Source of the DNA: JBOHHR01 sp050740975
GTDB taxonomy: Bacteria; Pseudomonadota; Gammaproteobacteria; JBOHHR01
Assembly: GCA_050740975.1 (NCBI GenBank)
Contig: JBOIEE010000124.1
Coordinates: 1-7,662 of the forward strand
Length of the DNA: 7,662 nt
Direction of reading: 5' to 3'
Positions within the stretch are counted from its first letter, which is position 1, and every line of letters begins with the position of its first letter. Shown one piece after another: positions 5,964-7,662 of the stretch. Below the pieces are notes generated by a model. It made no database searches and was not told the DNA's origin. It saw only the letters and a list, made by a program, of their open reading frames with translations. Both the position numbers and the translations under genes were made by a program.

Positions 5964-7568
5964 ATGGCCGAGCGCCTTCAAGATGACGAAAGCACCGTGG
6001 CTATTGTGGGCTCTGGCGTTGCTGCAACCACGGTTGCTTATCTGCTAACCCAAAAAGGACACGACGTAGTTCTATTCGAGAAAGGGCCCGACTATCCCTA
6101 TCCGCACGCTCCCCAGTTCGAGGAGCGCGTGAGCTATTTATATATGAATCCAGCATATAAGCTTGCGCCGGACATAAGGCGTGTAACGTGGTCGGGTGAT
6201 TATCACCACGACCTTGATCAGGAACGAGGAATGGTGGTTGGCGGTAGCGCGACTCATTGGCTTGGCATCGCGCTGCGGATGCATCCGACCGATTTCAGGA
6301 CGCACAGCGCTTACGGTTTCGGTGATGACTGGCCTATCACTTACGGAATCCTGGAACCCTACTACTGTAAAGCCGAGTCGCTTCTTAGCATTTCAGGCAC
6401 CGACGCGGACAATCCGTTCGCCCCGCCGCGGACCCACCCTTATCCCTTGCCCCCATTCGATTTGACGGCAAGTGATCGCGAGCTCGCGGCCCGATTACAG
6501 CGAGCGGGTATCACGCTACACACAACCCCGCAAGCACGCACTCGCCTTGCGCGTGATGGGCGCCCGGCTTGCCAAAACTTCGGTGAATGCGGGGTCTGCC
6601 CGATTGGAGCCAGGTATTCGCCAAATCACCATCTAGCGCGCGCCCAGGCGACCGGTCTGTGCCGGGTGATCCCCAACACGTCGGTCAGGCGGATCATCAC
6701 AGACCAGTCAAGTCGCGCACGTGTTGTGCTGTATCGGAACAACGAATCGACGACGGATCTCGAGCATGCAGCCAAAGTGGTCGTTGTGGCAGCGGGGGCG
6801 ATCGAATCGGCAAGGCTTTTGTTGCTTTCGAGTAACGCCCAGAACCCCAATGGGCTCGGAAACCAGGGCGCACAAGTGGGGCAAAGTCTGGTGTTCCATC
6901 ACTTATGGGAGACATCGCTGCGCTATCGCGAAAAGGTCTACGCCGGACGCTTGGGAGCGGTGACAGGTCAGTGCCATCAGTTCTCCGATATGCCGGAACG
7001 CGGTAGACACGGGGGTATCAAAGTAGAATTTTCTTCGCATTATCCCGGTCCCGGGAACGGTATATCGGAAAAGCGCTCTCTCGCGAGAGAAACCTCCGGG
7101 GAAGACATGATCAAGGCTTTCTCCTCCATTCCATACCTCCGTGGTCTCATCCTACATGCAGAATCTGTAACCAGCCCTAACAAGTACGTAGGTTTGTCGG
7201 AAGAACGCGATCGCTTCGGAGATCCGTTCGCCCACGTCCACTACGAATCGGCCACGTTCGACGAGGCGACCTATGCGTTTGCGAAACGTCTGTGCGAACG
7301 CTTCGCAATCGCCACAAACGGCGAGATCGTCGCTCTGGACGAAATCGATCAATACAGCTCGGGTGCCCACCATATGGGTGGCTGCCGCATGGGCGGATCC
7401 GCTAGGGACAGCGTGGTAGATAGCTTCGGCAAGCTACATGGGTGCCCTAACCTTTACCTTGTGGGATCAAGCGTTTTTGCTGGCAGTTCGGGGTCTGTTA
7501 ATCCGACACTCACTCTAGTCGCTCTTGCGATCCGTACCAGCGAGCATCTCCTTACGCGGCTTGTGTAG
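5964..7568 (+). CDS. GMC-family FAD-dependent dehydrogenase catalytic subunit with a putative iron-sulfur cluster
   Basis: A 534-residue flavoprotein, close in length to the catalytic subunits of gluconate 2-dehydrogenase and Burkholderia FAD-glucose dehydrogenase. The FAD dinucleotide fold is at the start (GSGVAA at 16-21, E39 ending the second strand), followed by the GMC flavin segment VVGGSATHWLG at 91-101. Cysteines at 203, 209 and 212 (CQNFGECGVCPIGA) correspond to the 3Fe-4S ligands of the Burkholderia enzyme, though with one residue fewer between the last two. The catalytic pair is intact: H469 in AHHMGGCRMG and N513 in SVNPTLT. It has no signal peptide, so export would rely on the Tat signal of the small subunit encoded six bases upstream. 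It should oxidise a sugar or sugar-alcohol hydroxyl in the periplasm and pass electrons through the cluster to a cytochrome or quinone; no cytochrome gene is in the window. An AGCGGA just before the ATG is a close-set ribosome site. Substrate is unknown; the setting suggests a glycan or lipid-linked sugar. Confidence 0.94.
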   Translation: MAERLQDDESTVAIVGSGVAATTVAYLLTQKGHDVVLFEKGPDYPYPHAPQFEERVSYLYMNPAYKLAPDIRRVTWSGDYHHDLDQERGMVVGGSATHWLGIALRMHPTDFRTHSAYGFGDDWPITYGILEPYYCKAESLLSISGTDADNPFAPPRTHPYPLPPFDLTASDRELAARLQRAGITLHTTPQARTRLARDGRPACQNFGECGVCPIGARYSPNHHLARAQATGLCRVIPNTSVRRIITDQSSRARVVLYRNNESTTDLEHAAKVVVVAAGAIESARLLLLSSNAQNPNGLGNQGAQVGQSLVFHHLWETSLRYREKVYAGRLGAVTGQCHQFSDMPERGRHGGIKVEFSSHYPGPGNGISEKRSLARETSGEDMIKAFSSIPYLRGLILHAESVTSPNKYVGLSEERDRFGDPFAHVHYESATFDEATYAFAKRLCERFAIATNGEIVALDEIDQYSSGAHHMGGCRMGGSARDSVVDSFGKLHGCPNLYLVGSSVFAGSSGSVNPTLTLVALAIRTSEHLLTRLV

Positions 7569-7662
7569 GCGATCCCTTGTGGTTCGCAAGCCTGTGTCAC
7601 CGCTAGGCTCAGATGTCCAGGTCCGCGCTTGGCTTTGGCGAAAAGTATCGACTTGATGCTAG

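Noticed and set aside
7576..7590. Hairpin CTTGTG-GTT-CGCAAG after the GMC gene as a terminator
   Set aside because: Six pairs including one G-T wobble, a tight loop and no following T run; not enough for a terminator call.
7609..7662. Partial genes at the right edge: a forward ATG at 7613 open to the end, and a minus-strand frame ending at 7609
   Set aside because: The two are mutually overlapping and only 16-17 residues of either are visible, with no ribosome site or recognisable motif, so neither can be supported.

Overview
The window reads as a single forward-strand gene cluster from a Gram-negative, probably proteobacterial, chromosome. This rests on the Tat-exported dehydrogenase pair, the HAD-UbiA fusion and the ArnE/ArnF-like four-helix protein, with moderately GC-rich coding sequence throughout; species cannot be told from the sequence. 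All genes lie on the + strand and are tightly packed apart from one 142-bp gap.

Layout. Bases 3-95 carry the last 30 codons of an unidentified upstream gene. Bases 205-1626 encode a 473-residue fusion of an N-terminal HAD phosphatase and a C-terminal UbiA-type polyprenyl-phosphate transferase, the arrangement expected of a lipid-linked phosphoribose synthase with a built-in phosphatase. A gap at 1627-1768 holds nested inverted repeats. Bases 1769-2143 encode a four-helix EamA/SMR-type protein resembling the ArnE/ArnF flippase subunits. Its stop overlaps the start of the next gene (GTGA). That next gene (2140-5351) would encode about 1070 residues: a multi-span membrane part resembling GT-C glycosyltransferases, a beta-rich soluble part and an all-alpha part resembling six-hairpin glycosidases. 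It is split by an apparent one-base deletion at a GGGG run (2526-2529), so as written it is two overlapping reading frames. Bases 5370-5957 encode a Tat-signal small subunit of the gluconate-2-dehydrogenase subunit 3 type, and 5964-7568 its partner, a GMC flavoprotein dehydrogenase with a cysteine cluster that probably binds an iron-sulfur centre. The last 94 bases hold nothing firm.

How they may work together (inference). The HAD-UbiA protein would make a polyprenyl-phosphate sugar, most likely from PRPP. The small membrane protein would help flip it across the inner membrane. The large membrane protein would transfer the sugar to a periplasmic acceptor and perhaps trim or remodel the product. 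The Tat-exported GMC dehydrogenase would oxidise either the lipid-linked sugar or the finished glycan. The first steps parallel decaprenyl-phosphate-arabinose synthesis in mycobacteria and D-arabinofuranose glycosylation of some Pseudomonas pilins. No DprE1- or DprE2-like gene is visible here, and a GMC dehydrogenase sits where an oxidase might be expected. That substitution, together with the transferase-glycosidase fusion, is the most unusual aspect of the window.
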